60,269 nt of DNA, taken from the NCBI GenBank assembly GCA_946480175.1, contig CAMLIK010000005.1, forward strand, positions 1-60,269, given 5' to 3'. Source of the stretch: an uncultured Gilliamella sp. GTDB taxonomy: Bacteria; Pseudomonadota; Gammaproteobacteria; Enterobacterales; Orbaceae. The notes beneath the pieces were generated by a model. The model was given only the letters and a program-made list of their open reading frames with translations, searched no databases and was not told where the DNA came from. This document shows positions 1-10,425 of the stretch, one piece after another. The position numbers and the translations under genes are program-made. Within the stretch, counting starts at the first letter, position 1. Each line of letters opens with the position of its first letter.

Positions 1-303
1 GAATTTACTACTTTGGATTGCTATCTAAATAACATTTACGGAACATATTTAAGGTGGAAAGAGGATAAATATGCATTTTTATAATGCATAAACATATTTT
101 AGTTCGCAAATTAAATAATCTAAATTCGTGATCTAAATCACCAAAAAAGTGAAAATTTAGTTTTTTTTTGTGAAATTCAGCGTACTTTTTTTACTAAACA
201 AATTAATTGATAGCTATTTTTTAATTTTTGAATGATGAAATTTAGGAAGGAATTAGCAAGAAGATAATAATGTAAAAAGCACAGAATAAAAAAGACAATA
301 AAA
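1..303. other. Gene-poor left edge
   Basis: No gene can be assigned here. The first 84 bases read open on the plus strand and end in TAA at 82-84, giving 27 residues that finish in KEDKYAFL. That could be the 3' end of a gene lying outside the window, but an open run of this length is not significant in such AT-rich DNA. The rest is AT-rich spacer downstream of kdsA. Confidence 0.3.
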
Positions 304-328
304 AAGAGAAATGGATTACATTTCTCTT
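304..328 (-). terminator. Rho-independent terminator of kdsA
   Basis: On the minus strand AAGAGAAAT, a 7-nt loop and ATTTCTCTT form a 9-bp stem followed by a T-rich tract (the A-run at 290-303 on the plus strand). It lies 25 bp past the kdsA stop codon. Confidence 0.75.
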
Positions 329-352
329 AATAATTAATAAGTTAAACTAAAA

Positions 353-2057
<1,705 letters not shown>

Positions 2058-2061
<4 letters not shown>

Positions 2062-3143
2062 TCATCCTGTTCCGATAAGGCTGCAAGCTGATCTGCTTGG
2101 TATTCTTGTACAATTGGTTCGATTAACATATCTAATTTACCTTCCATCACTTCATCTAAGCGATAAATAGTAAGATTGATACGATGATCAGTCACTCGCC
2201 CTTGTGGATAGTTATAAGTTCGGATACGGTCTGAACGATCACCTGAACCTAATAAGTTACGTCTGGTTGACGCTTCCTCTTGTTGGCGTTTGCGCATTTC
2301 AGCATCTTGAATACGGGCAGCCAATACCGACATCGCCTTAGCTTTATTTTTGTGCTGTGAACGTTCATCCTGACATTCAACTACAATTCCAGTTGGAAGA
2401 TGGGTAATACGAATTGCTGAATCAGTAGTATTAACATGCTGACCACCGGCACCTGATGATCGATAAGTATCAATTTTCAAATCTGCAGGATTGATTTCTG
2501 GCATTTCAGCTTCTGGAATTTCTGGTAAAACAGCAACAGTACAGGCCGATGTGTGAATTCGTCCTTGTGATTCAGTCTCTGGTACACGCTGAACTCGGTG
2601 ACCACCTGATTCAAATTTTAACTGTCCATATACACCATCACCACTCACTAGCATGATAACTTCTTTGTATCCGCCATGTTCTCCATCATTTGAACTCATG
2701 ATTTCGACACGCCAATTACGAGATTCAGCATAGCGAGTATACATTCTGGCTAAATCACCGGCAAAGATGGCCGCCTCATCACCACCTGTTCCAGCACGAA
2801 CCTCAACAAAACAGTTGTAGTCATCATTTGGGTCTTTTGGTAATAAAAGAACCTGTAACTGTTTTTCTTGCTGTTCAACTTGACTCAATGCTTGGTTTAA
2901 TTCTTCTTGAGCCATTTCACTCATTTCAGGATCAGCAAGCATCATTTTGGCAGTTTCAATATCTTCTTGTGTTTGCTGCCACTTAGCAAAGCACTTAACC
3001 ACATCGGTTAACTGTGCATATTCTTTTGAAAGGGCACGAAATCGGTTTTGATCGGCAATAACCGCTGCATCAGATAGTAATGCTTGAACCTCTTCATAAC
3101 GCTCTTGCAACGTTTCCAATTTACTGATAATCGAAGGTTTCAT
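2058..3143 (-). CDS. prfA: Peptide chain release factor 1
   Basis: RF1 terminates translation at UAA and UAG. The 361 residues match the family. The peptidyl-tRNA hydrolysis loop [13 protein letters not shown] is present near residue 231, and its GGQ glutamine is the target of the adjacent prmC product. The N-terminal part is the helical domain, and the middle carries [11 protein letters not shown]. It is first in the operon prfA-prmC-kdsA. In E. coli hemA precedes prfA, but here the upstream space is a divergent gap toward a porin gene, so hemA has been relocated. Confidence 0.97.
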
Positions 3144-3297
3144 AACTCTATATACTTGAAAATGATTAAATGAATTTGCTCGGCATTATATACTCAATTG
3201 CCTTTAAAATACAGTTTCTACTTACCTATAATGAAGCAAAATAAAATAGTTAATAACAACATATGGGTGATAAATGATTAATCGATTCAACAAAAAA

Positions 3298-3313
3298 TGT
3301 TACATATGTCACA
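3298..3313 (+). promoter_or_regulatory. Candidate CRP site upstream of the porin gene
   Basis: TGTTACATATGTCACA fits TGTGA-N6-TCACA with one mismatch in the left half and a perfect right half. It lies about 170 bp before the porin start. A CRP site would suit a sugar porin. Confidence 0.55.
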
Positions 3314-3355
3314 AATTTTGATTATAGTCGTTTTAAAATCCTGCAACTGCATATA

Positions 3356-3375
3356 ACATCGCGTATAAACGATGT
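3356..3375. promoter_or_regulatory. Inverted repeat, possible operator of the porin gene
   Basis: ACATCG-CGTATAAA-CGATGT forms two 6-bp half-sites separated by 8 bp, about 110 bp upstream of the porin ATG. The spacing suits a dimeric repressor, but no cognate regulator is adjacent. Confidence 0.35.
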
Positions 3376-3484
3376 CATCACGAATCTACAACTCTTTCAT
3401 TAAAACTGTATCACCATATTTACTTTATACATTGTTATCGCATATATAAAAACTGTTGTTAAAATTATTCTAGGAGCTAATTTT

Positions 3485-4669
3485 ATGAAGAAGATGTTTA
3501 TATGTAGTCTGATTGGGTTAAGTTCAATAGCGAATGCGGCTATTGAGTGGGATACTCCACAAGGACAGTTAAAATTATATGGAGATGTCGAATTTAATGT
3601 AGATGCCGCTAGTAGTAAACAGCAACTTAGTTCATTAAGAGAGACTGCTGATAAAAAAAATAAACCTTCTGACAAAGATCGTTGGGATATAAATGGGCGT
3701 ATATTACTTGGTTTAGACGGCTATCGTGAAATTAACGACAAAAATTTTGCTGGATTTGTCGTGCAACCATTAGCTGATTTAGGTGGTGACATGAATCTTG
3801 ATGATGCAGCATTTTATTTTGGCCAGAAAAAAGAGTGGAATATTAAAATTGGGCGTTATGAAGCTTATGATATGTTCCCGCTTGGACAAGATACCTTTAT
3901 TGAATATTCAGGTAATACGGCTAATGATTTGTATGAAGATGGCTTTGGCTATATTTATATGATGAAAGAAGGCCGAGGTCGTAGTAAAAATGGTGGTAGC
4001 ATCCAACTAAATAAACCCCTATTTAATAATACTAATTTTGAGTTAAATACGTTAATCAATAATGGCGAAAAAATGTTTAATAAATCGACTTATCATGGTT
4101 ATGAAATTGATAAGAAGAAAAATGTTGTTTATTTACGTCCAGTGTTATCTTGGAAAAATGAAAGCGTTTCAACCGCTATTGCTGCCGAAACAAATGTAGT
4201 AAAGAACGCTTATGGCTATCATGACGCTAACGGTAAGTTCCACGATCAGTCGCAAAGAACCGGTTATGGTGCAACTTTTTCATGGAACAGTGAGGGTGAT
4301 TGGGACGCAGCCAATAAAGGACTAAGAGTCAATACCAGCTTTGCTTATATGAATGCTAAAGATGAAAAAGATATGACAATTGGTGCCGATATGGTTTGGG
4401 AAAAAATGGGCTTAGGCTACTATTTTGCTAATAACGATATCAAAAAATTTAATCCCGATAATCGAGTTAAAGATGGTCATATAAACAGTAAAGGTAAATA
4501 TAAAATTCATACGGTTAATGCATCATATCTAATTGATAATGTTATGGATATGGATAATTTTAACATCTACCTAGGTACTTATTGGTCATTACTTGATAGA
4601 AGTAAATCACACGGTGATAACACCGATGACCGTTATGGTGCTCGTGTAAGGTTTAAATACTTCTTTTAA
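3485..4669 (+). CDS. Outer-membrane porin, probable carbohydrate porin
   Basis: Encodes 394 residues with a signal peptide (cleavage after IANA, about residue 18) and a mature beta-rich protein ending in FKYFF, a C-terminal aromatic typical of outer-membrane barrels. Alternating hydrophobic strands run throughout. The stretch KIGRYEAYDMFPLGQDTF followed by EYSGNTANDLY recalls enterobacterial sugar porins of the RafY/ScrY kind, recognised by eye only. An AGGAG ribosome site is 8 bp before the ATG. A CRP-like site and an inverted repeat upstream suggest catabolite control. It precedes manA but a terminator lies between, so they are probably separate units. The sugar specificity is unknown. Confidence 0.7.
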   Translation: MKKMFICSLIGLSSIANAAIEWDTPQGQLKLYGDVEFNVDAASSKQQLSSLRETADKKNKPSDKDRWDINGRILLGLDGYREINDKNFAGFVVQPLADLGGDMNLDDAAFYFGQKKEWNIKIGRYEAYDMFPLGQDTFIEYSGNTANDLYEDGFGYIYMMKEGRGRSKNGGSIQLNKPLFNNTNFELNTLINNGEKMFNKSTYHGYEIDKKKNVVYLRPVLSWKNESVSTAIAAETNVVKNAYGYHDANGKFHDQSQRTGYGATFSWNSEGDWDAANKGLRVNTSFAYMNAKDEKDMTIGADMVWEKMGLGYYFANNDIKKFNPDNRVKDGHINSKGKYKIHTVNASYLIDNVMDMDNFNIYLGTYWSLLDRSKSHGDNTDDRYGARVRFKYFF

Positions 4670-4693
4670 TTAGTTTAAATAATTTACTGATTA

Positions 4694-4731
4694 AGCCAGT
4701 TTAATATGTATATCTTAAATTGGCTGTTTTT
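4694..4731 (+). terminator. Terminator after the porin gene
   Basis: AGCCAGTTTAA and TTAAATTGGCT form an 11-bp stem with one G-T pair around a short AT loop, followed by GTTTTTAT. Confidence 0.65.
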
Positions 4732-4816
4732 ATCAAGAATGGTAAGTTATCATTTCGATGAGTTTTATATTATTATACTCAGGAAATATTACTAATAATT
4801 TTTGAAGGATGCAAAT

Positions 4817-5998
4817 ATGAGCCAAACTATATGGAAACTAGACAATACTACTAAACACTATGATTGGGGTAGTATTGATGGTATAACTAATTTATTTGGT
4901 ATTCCAAACCCTACACCAGAGCCAATGGCCGAAATTTGGATGGGAACGCATCCAATGGGATGTTCTATAGCGATTGACAATAAACATGGTAAAGTTAGAC
5001 TAGATAAGTTAATCCAAGATAATCCACTGCAAATGTTAGGCAATAAAACCTTTCAAAATTTTGGTTCACTTCCTTTTTTATTTAAAATTCTTTCCGCTAA
5101 AAAAGCCTTATCTATTCAAGTTCATCCGACTATTGAAAACGCAAAAGTTGGTTTTGAAAAAGAGAACCAATTGGGTATAGCGATTGATGCACCAAATCGA
5201 AATTATAAAGATCCTAATCATAAACCCGAACTTATTTATGCATTAACGTCATTCAAAGCCATGCGTTCATTTCGCTCAATTGATGAAATTATCACGCTTT
5301 TTGATCAGATAGCGATTCCTGATTTAATTTACCCAATATCACAATTAAAAAATAATCGTCATTCTGAACTATTAAAACATTTTTTTGAATACTTATTATC
5401 TCTTCCAACAAAAACATCGTTAGTTAAACAGCTACTAATGAAAATTTGTACATTTAATGAAGAACCCTATTTAACCATTAAAACACTAGCTAACGATTAT
5501 CCTGATGATATTGGTTTATTTATGCCGTTGCTTTTAAATGTCATTGAACTCAAACCAGGGCAAGCTATGTTTTTATGCGCCCGAACTCCACATGCTTATC
5601 TGTCTGGCACTGGGCTTGAAATTATGGCGAATTCTGACAATGTTTTAAGAGCTGGCCTTACAAATAAATATATTGATAGTATAGAATTAATTAACAATAC
5701 TGATTTTGACAGCATACCTTTGAATCAACTATTAACTAAACCTATTGTGAATGGTAATAAAATTGATTTTCCGATACCAGTCAATGATTTTAAGTTTGAA
5801 ATTATAAAAAGTGATGAAAACCTGCATAATGAAAGAGTAGATAGTGCACAAATTCTGTTATGTCTTGATGGAAAAATTAGTTTATCAACTAAATCACAGT
5901 CATTAACTTTACAAAAAGGAGAATCCGCTTTTATCTCTTATCAAACTAAGATTTATCATTATCAAGGTAGAGGTGTATTAGCTAAAGCATTTAATTAA
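4817..5998 (+). CDS. manA: Mannose-6-phosphate isomerase, class I
   Basis: Zinc enzyme interconverting mannose 6-phosphate and fructose 6-phosphate. It feeds mannose into glycolysis and supplies precursors for GDP-mannose. The frame is open from a TTG at 4802, but the ATG at 4817 is preferred because AAGGA lies 7 nt before it; this gives 393 residues. Metal-binding and active-site motifs visible: SIQVHP (zinc ligands), NHKPELIYAL, and the signature VLRAGLTNKYID. The C-terminal cupin part is typical of the E. coli-like class I enzyme. It stands alone behind a terminator and converges with the next minus-strand operon. Confidence 0.95.
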   Translation: MSQTIWKLDNTTKHYDWGSIDGITNLFGIPNPTPEPMAEIWMGTHPMGCSIAIDNKHGKVRLDKLIQDNPLQMLGNKTFQNFGSLPFLFKILSAKKALSIQVHPTIENAKVGFEKENQLGIAIDAPNRNYKDPNHKPELIYALTSFKAMRSFRSIDEIITLFDQIAIPDLIYPISQLKNNRHSELLKHFFEYLLSLPTKTSLVKQLLMKICTFNEEPYLTIKTLANDYPDDIGLFMPLLLNVIELKPGQAMFLCARTPHAYLSGTGLEIMANSDNVLRAGLTNKYIDSIELINNTDFDSIPLNQLLTKPIVNGNKIDFPIPVNDFKFEIIKSDENLHNERVDSAQILLCLDGKISLSTKSQSLTLQKGESAFISYQTKIYHYQGRGVLAKAFN

Positions 5999-6122
5999 TT
6001 CCTTGGTAACAAAATAGAGATAATTAAGGCTTGATATATTCTAAAACAATCTCGATAATATTTTTCATTATTATAGGGATTGATTTAATTGGATTGTCAA
6101 TTTTGAAATTTTAATTAAAATT

Positions 6123-6881
6123 CTAGATAAAGTTTTCAAGCAAATTGATTGATGAAAAAATATAGCCATCAAAATCAATAGATGTTTTATCAGATAAATT
6201 CATTAAAATATTTTTTTCGTTTTCAATATGTTGCCACATGGCTTTATAAGCCCCCACACTGTCACGACGACATAATGCAGCTAAGATTTGCTGATGATCA
6301 GCATACCATTTTAGACGATAGCCTTTAGTATTAGTATGTTCAGTAAGTTGCTGCCAATTAAATGAGTTCTGTTTGTGTTCCCATAAATTATTAAGCGAAT
6401 TGACTAACATCTGATTTTGGGTTGCTTGAGCGATATTGAGATGGAAGTTGAAATCATTATTGTTATTGAATTCATTATTCATGGTCGCATGCAATTCTTG
6501 CTCTAAAATTTTCTTTAGGCTTTCTATATTAGCTATGGTTATCATCTGAGAAGCAAAAGAAGCAATATTAGTCTCGATAAGTTGACTAGCCTGTAGTAGT
6601 TCGAAAGGACCGAGTATTCGACTATAATTTGAATCAGGTTTATTAATAACATAAATACCAGAACTTTGCTTAATCGAAACAAAACCTTTTACTTCTAATG
6701 CGATTAACGCTTCACGAACAATAGTACGACTTACTCCACAGGCATCGGCAATAGTTCTTTCTGGTGGTAATTTAGAGCCTAATGGATATTCATCCATTCT
6801 AATTTTATCCAATAATAGTTCTGCAATTTCTTGATATTGTTTTTTAGAGTATTGATTCGATATATTATTGTCCGTTAACAT
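6123..6881 (-). CDS. GntR-family (FadR/FCD) regulator of ExuR/UxuR type
   Basis: The 252-residue protein has an N-terminal winged helix (PPERTIADACGVSRTIVREAL, about residues 40-60, without a gap) and an all-helical FCD effector domain. From LGPFELLQASQLIETNIASF onward and through HQQILAALCRRD, AMWQHIEN and FDGYIFSS, it tracks E. coli ExuR/UxuR closely as I remember those sequences. That family normally responds to hexuronates. Here it is the last gene of a beta-glucoside PTS operon, 67 bp after the IIB gene with a perfect 15-bp hairpin between. Two sites resembling the known TTGGTATACCAA operator lie upstream of the first gene, so autoregulation of this operon is likely. Confidence 0.85.
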   Translation of the reverse strand: MLTDNNISNQYSKKQYQEIAELLLDKIRMDEYPLGSKLPPERTIADACGVSRTIVREALIALEVKGFVSIKQSSGIYVINKPDSNYSRILGPFELLQASQLIETNIASFASQMITIANIESLKKILEQELHATMNNEFNNNNDFNFHLNIAQATQNQMLVNSLNNLWEHKQNSFNWQQLTEHTNTKGYRLKWYADHQQILAALCRRDSVGAYKAMWQHIENEKNILMNLSDKTSIDFDGYIFSSINLLENFI

Positions 6882-6898
6882 TCACCCATTCCTACTAA

Positions 6899-6937
6899 AA
6901 TACAAACATTAAATTTGAATATTTTAATGTTTGTATT
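6899..6937. repeat. Perfect 15-bp inverted repeat between IIB and regulator genes
   Basis: AATACAAACATTAAA and TTTAATGTTTGTATT flank a 9-nt loop. In the minus-strand transcript it would form a long AT-rich hairpin between the IIB stop and the regulator start. No T-tract follows, so it is more likely a processing, stabilising or weak attenuating structure, or an operator, than a strong terminator. Confidence 0.6.
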
Positions 6938-6948
6938 AATTAATATTA

Positions 6949-7269
6949 TTATACTTCGGTCATTTGTAAAATTTGATCTAAAACTTTACCTGCATTCATT
7001 GTACCATAAGCAACTGGATCAATAATGTCAATTGGTATACCATATTTTTCCGTTTGTTTTTTGTTCTCATCTAAGGCAAATCTCATTTGAGGTCCTAATA
7101 ATACCGCGATAATTTTATCACTATCACTGTTAAGATGTTGATATAATAGTTGCTCACTTATTGCTATAAAATCAAAATTTAACGAGCGTTCGAGTGCTTC
7201 TTTTCTTATTTTATTGACTAATAATGAGGTTGACATACCACCTGCACAGGCAAAAATAACTTGTTTCAT
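6949..7269 (-). CDS. PTS lactose/cellobiose-family EIIB
   Basis: A 106-residue cytoplasmic IIB that carries phosphate on the cysteine of the N-terminal loop FACAGGMSTSLL before passing it to sugar at the IIC channel. Size and motif match the lactose/cellobiose (Lac) family, as in ChbB. The gene lies 10 bp after the GH1 gene in the order IIC-GH1-IIB-regulator. No IIA of this family is present in the operon or elsewhere in the window, so the phosphate donor must be encoded elsewhere. Confidence 0.9.
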   Translation of the reverse strand: MKQVIFACAGGMSTSLLVNKIRKEALERSLNFDFIAISEQLLYQHLNSDSDKIIAVLLGPQMRFALDENKKQTEKYGIPIDIIDPVAYGTMNAGKVLDQILQMTEV

Positions 7270-7279
7270 CTCTTACTCC

Positions 7280-8707
7280 TTATTTATCTTCATCATCTAG
7301 ATTTACAGTTAGTTGTCTTGTTTTAACTAACTCTTTGAACCATAACGCTGATTTCTTCAACCTTCTGTTTCTATTTTGTTCAAGATCAATTTCTATTAAT
7401 CCATAACGATTTTTGAAGGCATTCATTGGTGAAACATTATCTGTAAATGCCCATAACATATAACCACCACAATTAGCCCCATCATTGATGGCTTTAAGTG
7501 TCCAATAGATATGCTTCGAAATAAAATCAATTCGATAATCGTCTTGAATTATTCCTTGATTATTTTTAAATCGCTTTTCATCTTCAATACCCATGCCATT
7601 TTCACAGATAAACCATGATTTATTGTCATATTGTTGTTTCACTCGCATTGCGAAATCATAAACAATTTTAGGATAAATTTCCCAACCTCTTGATTTATTC
7701 ATTTTTCTTCCAGGTAATGCAAAGGATTCGTAATAAAAAGCGGGATGAAATGGTGCATCTTTGTGCCATTGTGTTGTAGGAGCTTTGACTCGATGAGGAA
7801 AATATAAATTAATAGCGACTTCATCAACTGTAAATTTTTTAATGATTTCAAGTTCTTGTTCGGTATAATCCCATTGAACTTGATGTTTAGCCAATAAATC
7901 AATAAGTTCTTGAGGATATTGACCATTAAAAGCCGGGTCAAGAAAAACGCGATTATAAAAAAGATCATACATTTTTGCTGCTTGCTTATCTTCTTTAGAG
8001 GAAGAGCGTGGATATGTCACTTCTGGATTTAAGATAATGCCAATGCTTCCTTGATAATGTTTGCGACGAAATAGCTCAACAACTTTGGCTGTAGCTAAAT
8101 TTTTATGGTGGTTCCACTGCATCCATTTATTGGTATTTTGTTCATAAGGCCAGCGTTCAGCATCAAGATAGACTCGTGTTTGAATAACAATTGGTTCATT
8201 AAAGACAAACCACCGTTTAACAATGTAGTGATAACGTTCAAAAACTTTTTCTGCGAATTTAACAAAAAGTTCAACTACATGTTTCGAATTCCAACCACCG
8301 TATTTATTAAATAGTTCGGCAGGAACTTCGTAATGTTCTAAACAGATCATTGGAACAATACCGTTTTCGACTATTTTTGTTAAAAAATCGTCATAATATT
8401 TAGCATAATCTTCATCAACAATTGCATTTTCATAGTCAGTTAAAAAGCGCGACCAGTTAATTGATGTTCGATAGTGTGTAAGTCCTATCGTTTTCATTAG
8501 ATCTACTTCTTCTTGATAACGATTAATTAAATCAGTAGCAATTGCAGGACCATAACCTTCATGCCATACATCACGATCATTTTTATACCAAATATCTAAA
8601 TATGAATCTTGATTCTCCTTCTTACCACACCAACCTTCAGTTTGCCATGCCGATGTTGAAGCGCCTAAAATAAAGTTTTTAGGGATATCCATTGTTAATT
8701 TACTCAT
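7280..8707 (-). CDS. 6-phospho-beta-glucosidase, GH1 family
   Basis: Hydrolyses the phosphorylated beta-glucoside delivered by the neighbouring PTS. The ATG at 8707 is preferred over the upstream in-frame start at 8734 because AAGGAGT sits 6 nt before it; the product is 475 residues. Glycoside hydrolase family 1 features: the N-terminal FILGASTSAWQTEG, the acid/base glutamate in FVFNEP, and the nucleophile in FICENGMG. The C-terminal SPMNAFKNRYGLIEID resembles the phosphate-binding loop of 6-phospho-glycosidases. Spacing is 28 bp after the IIC gene and 10 bp before the IIB gene, so all are one transcript. Confidence 0.93.
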   Translation of the reverse strand: MSKLTMDIPKNFILGASTSAWQTEGWCGKKENQDSYLDIWYKNDRDVWHEGYGPAIATDLINRYQEEVDLMKTIGLTHYRTSINWSRFLTDYENAIVDEDYAKYYDDFLTKIVENGIVPMICLEHYEVPAELFNKYGGWNSKHVVELFVKFAEKVFERYHYIVKRWFVFNEPIVIQTRVYLDAERWPYEQNTNKWMQWNHHKNLATAKVVELFRRKHYQGSIGIILNPEVTYPRSSSKEDKQAAKMYDLFYNRVFLDPAFNGQYPQELIDLLAKHQVQWDYTEQELEIIKKFTVDEVAINLYFPHRVKAPTTQWHKDAPFHPAFYYESFALPGRKMNKSRGWEIYPKIVYDFAMRVKQQYDNKSWFICENGMGIEDEKRFKNNQGIIQDDYRIDFISKHIYWTLKAINDGANCGGYMLWAFTDNVSPMNAFKNRYGLIEIDLEQNRNRRLKKSALWFKELVKTRQLTVNLDDEDK

Positions 8708-8735
8708 TATTGTACTCCTTGAATATTGATTCAAT

Positions 8736-10037
8736 TTAGGATTGAATTTCAGAACGTTTAGCCGCTATTTTTAGGAAAGGTAAATAGATGAAAATAGCAA
8801 CAATAATACAAAATATCTGTGTAACGACAGCACCTAAGGATCCGGCTGTTGATAAGTAAGCACTAATTATTGGTGGCGTAGTCCACGGCACCATAACTAC
8901 TGCTTTACCTGCAAAACCAATATTTGTTGCAATATAACCTATTGTGCCAGTAATTAACGGTGTAATAATAAATGGAATGGCTAAAATCGGATTTAACATT
9001 ATTGGTAAACCAAAAATTACAGGTTCATTAATATTGAAGATACCAGGGCCTAATGATAATTTCGCTATTTCTCTCATTTCTTTGCGTTTTATTGCAATAA
9101 AAATAGCAATCAACAATCCAATCGTACAACCTGAACCACCTATACTCATGTAAACATCCCAAAACGGCATAGTAATAATATTGGTTGGCTCAATACCTTG
9201 TTCGAAATCACTCATGTTAACCATGATTGCACCGAGTAGTAAGGGTTCGCGAATTGGTTTTATCATTTGATTACCATGAATCCCTATAACCCAAAATATT
9301 TGTGCGACAAACATTAATACCAATAATCCTGGCAGACTTTGCATGATAGATTCAAGCGGCTGTTGCACAACCATATAGATAGCATCATACAAAAACATTC
9401 CGGTTAATTTGTAAAATACAAAACCAAAAGCGGCTACCACTGAAGTAGTAATTATTGCTGGAATAAGCGCTGAAAATGAAGCAGAGACATTTGACGGAAC
9501 ACTATCTGGCATTTTTACTCTTAGCTTATCTACTTTCAATAATTTAGAGTATATCTCTACCGATAGAATAGCGATAAACATACCAAGAAAAAGGCTTTTA
9601 GTATCAGTAAACTGCCGTGCTAATACATTAGTTACTTGAAATTTTTGGCCTTCAACTACAACTTCTGTAAATGTTGGTTGTACTGAAATAAAACATATAA
9701 TAGCCAACAATCCAGGAAACAAAGTTTTATTACCATTTATGCGTCCTAATTCAATAGCGATTAAAAACACAGCGCCAATGGTTAAAAAATTCAATGTTGC
9801 ATAATTTAAATTGCCAGCAATGGGCTTTAGTACCGCTAAAAAAGATAAATAATCAAAATAAGCTAATCCGTTTTGTTTATCAAAAACAATATTCGACATT
9901 AGCACAGCAAAAGCGCCGACGATTATCACAGGCATTAAAGTAATAAATGCTGCTTTAATTGCCATTATATATCTTAAACTATTAAATTTATTGGCAAATT
10001 TACCTAGTTTATCAATAATTTGATTTACTCTAGACAT
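8736..10037 (-). CDS. PTS lactose/cellobiose-family EIIC permease
   Basis: Integral membrane sugar channel of the Lac-family PTS, with many hydrophobic helices and the conserved NEPVIFGLPIMLNPILAIPF region near residue 335. The ATG at 10037 is chosen because GGAG lies 9 nt upstream and overlaps a possible TTG start at 10052; this gives 433 residues, usual for CelB/ChbC proteins. First gene of the operon IIC-GH1-IIB-regulator. The 5' region carries a consensus CRP site and two UxuR-like operators. The substrate is probably a beta-glucoside such as cellobiose or a related disaccharide, but this cannot be fixed from sequence. Confidence 0.92.
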   Translation of the reverse strand: MSRVNQIIDKLGKFANKFNSLRYIMAIKAAFITLMPVIIVGAFAVLMSNIVFDKQNGLAYFDYLSFLAVLKPIAGNLNYATLNFLTIGAVFLIAIELGRINGNKTLFPGLLAIICFISVQPTFTEVVVEGQKFQVTNVLARQFTDTKSLFLGMFIAILSVEIYSKLLKVDKLRVKMPDSVPSNVSASFSALIPAIITTSVVAAFGFVFYKLTGMFLYDAIYMVVQQPLESIMQSLPGLLVLMFVAQIFWVIGIHGNQMIKPIREPLLLGAIMVNMSDFEQGIEPTNIITMPFWDVYMSIGGSGCTIGLLIAIFIAIKRKEMREIAKLSLGPGIFNINEPVIFGLPIMLNPILAIPFIITPLITGTIGYIATNIGFAGKAVVMVPWTTPPIISAYLSTAGSLGAVVTQIFCIIVAIFIYLPFLKIAAKRSEIQS

Positions 10038-10112
10038 ATTTACAATCTCCAATTAGAGGGATGGATGAGATTCACTGACAATCAAAAAATAATACTTAAA
10101 AGTAAGGGAATC

Positions 10113-10128
10113 TGTGATCACTCTCACA
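10113..10128. promoter_or_regulatory. Consensus CRP site before the beta-glucoside PTS operon
   Basis: TGTGATCACTCTCACA matches both half-sites of TGTGA-N6-TCACA exactly. Its centre is about 83 bp upstream of the IIC start codon, a normal position for class I activation. Confidence 0.85.
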
Positions 10129-10181
10129 ACCTGTCAAATTGGAATCCCATTAATTTCTAAAAATGTGATAAATATCATTTA

Positions 10182-10193
10182 TTGGCATACCAA
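10182..10193. promoter_or_regulatory. UxuR/ExuR-like operator 1
   Basis: TTGGCATACCAA differs at one base from TTGGTATACCAA, the core recognised by E. coli UxuR and ExuR. It lies about 145 bp upstream of the IIC gene, whose operon encodes a regulator of that family. Confidence 0.65.
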
Positions 10194-10255
10194 ATTAAAA
10201 AATAAATGGCTAAATCATAGATTAATTATTTTTAATGAAGGGTAATTATCAAATT

Positions 10256-10267
10256 TTGGTATGACAA
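10256..10267. promoter_or_regulatory. UxuR/ExuR-like operator 2
   Basis: TTGGTATGACAA has two mismatches to TTGGTATACCAA. It starts 74 bp from operator 1, close to seven helical turns, so the two sites face the same side of the DNA and could support looping or cooperative binding. Confidence 0.55.
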
Positions 10268-10425
10268 TTTGGACAATGTATTAAATAACATTGATTGATG
10301 ACTGGTTAATAATAGTTCTAATAATTAATATTGATTCAACAATATCGCTACTATGCTGCTAAATTATGAGCGATAAAAAGCAATACGATTTTTTGTTTGT
10401 CTAAATCAATACTTACTTTATCCTT

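Larger units (their letters stand above)
3144..3484. other. Divergent promoter region prfA / porin
   Basis: This 341-bp gap separates prfA (minus) from the porin gene (plus). It contains a CRP-like site (3298-3313) and a 20-bp inverted repeat (3356-3375), both annotated separately. No small gene was recognised. Confidence 0.6.

Noticed and set aside
3400..3675. Minus-strand frame of 91 codons over the porin start
   Set aside because: Antisense to the porin signal peptide, no ribosome site, no recognisable features.
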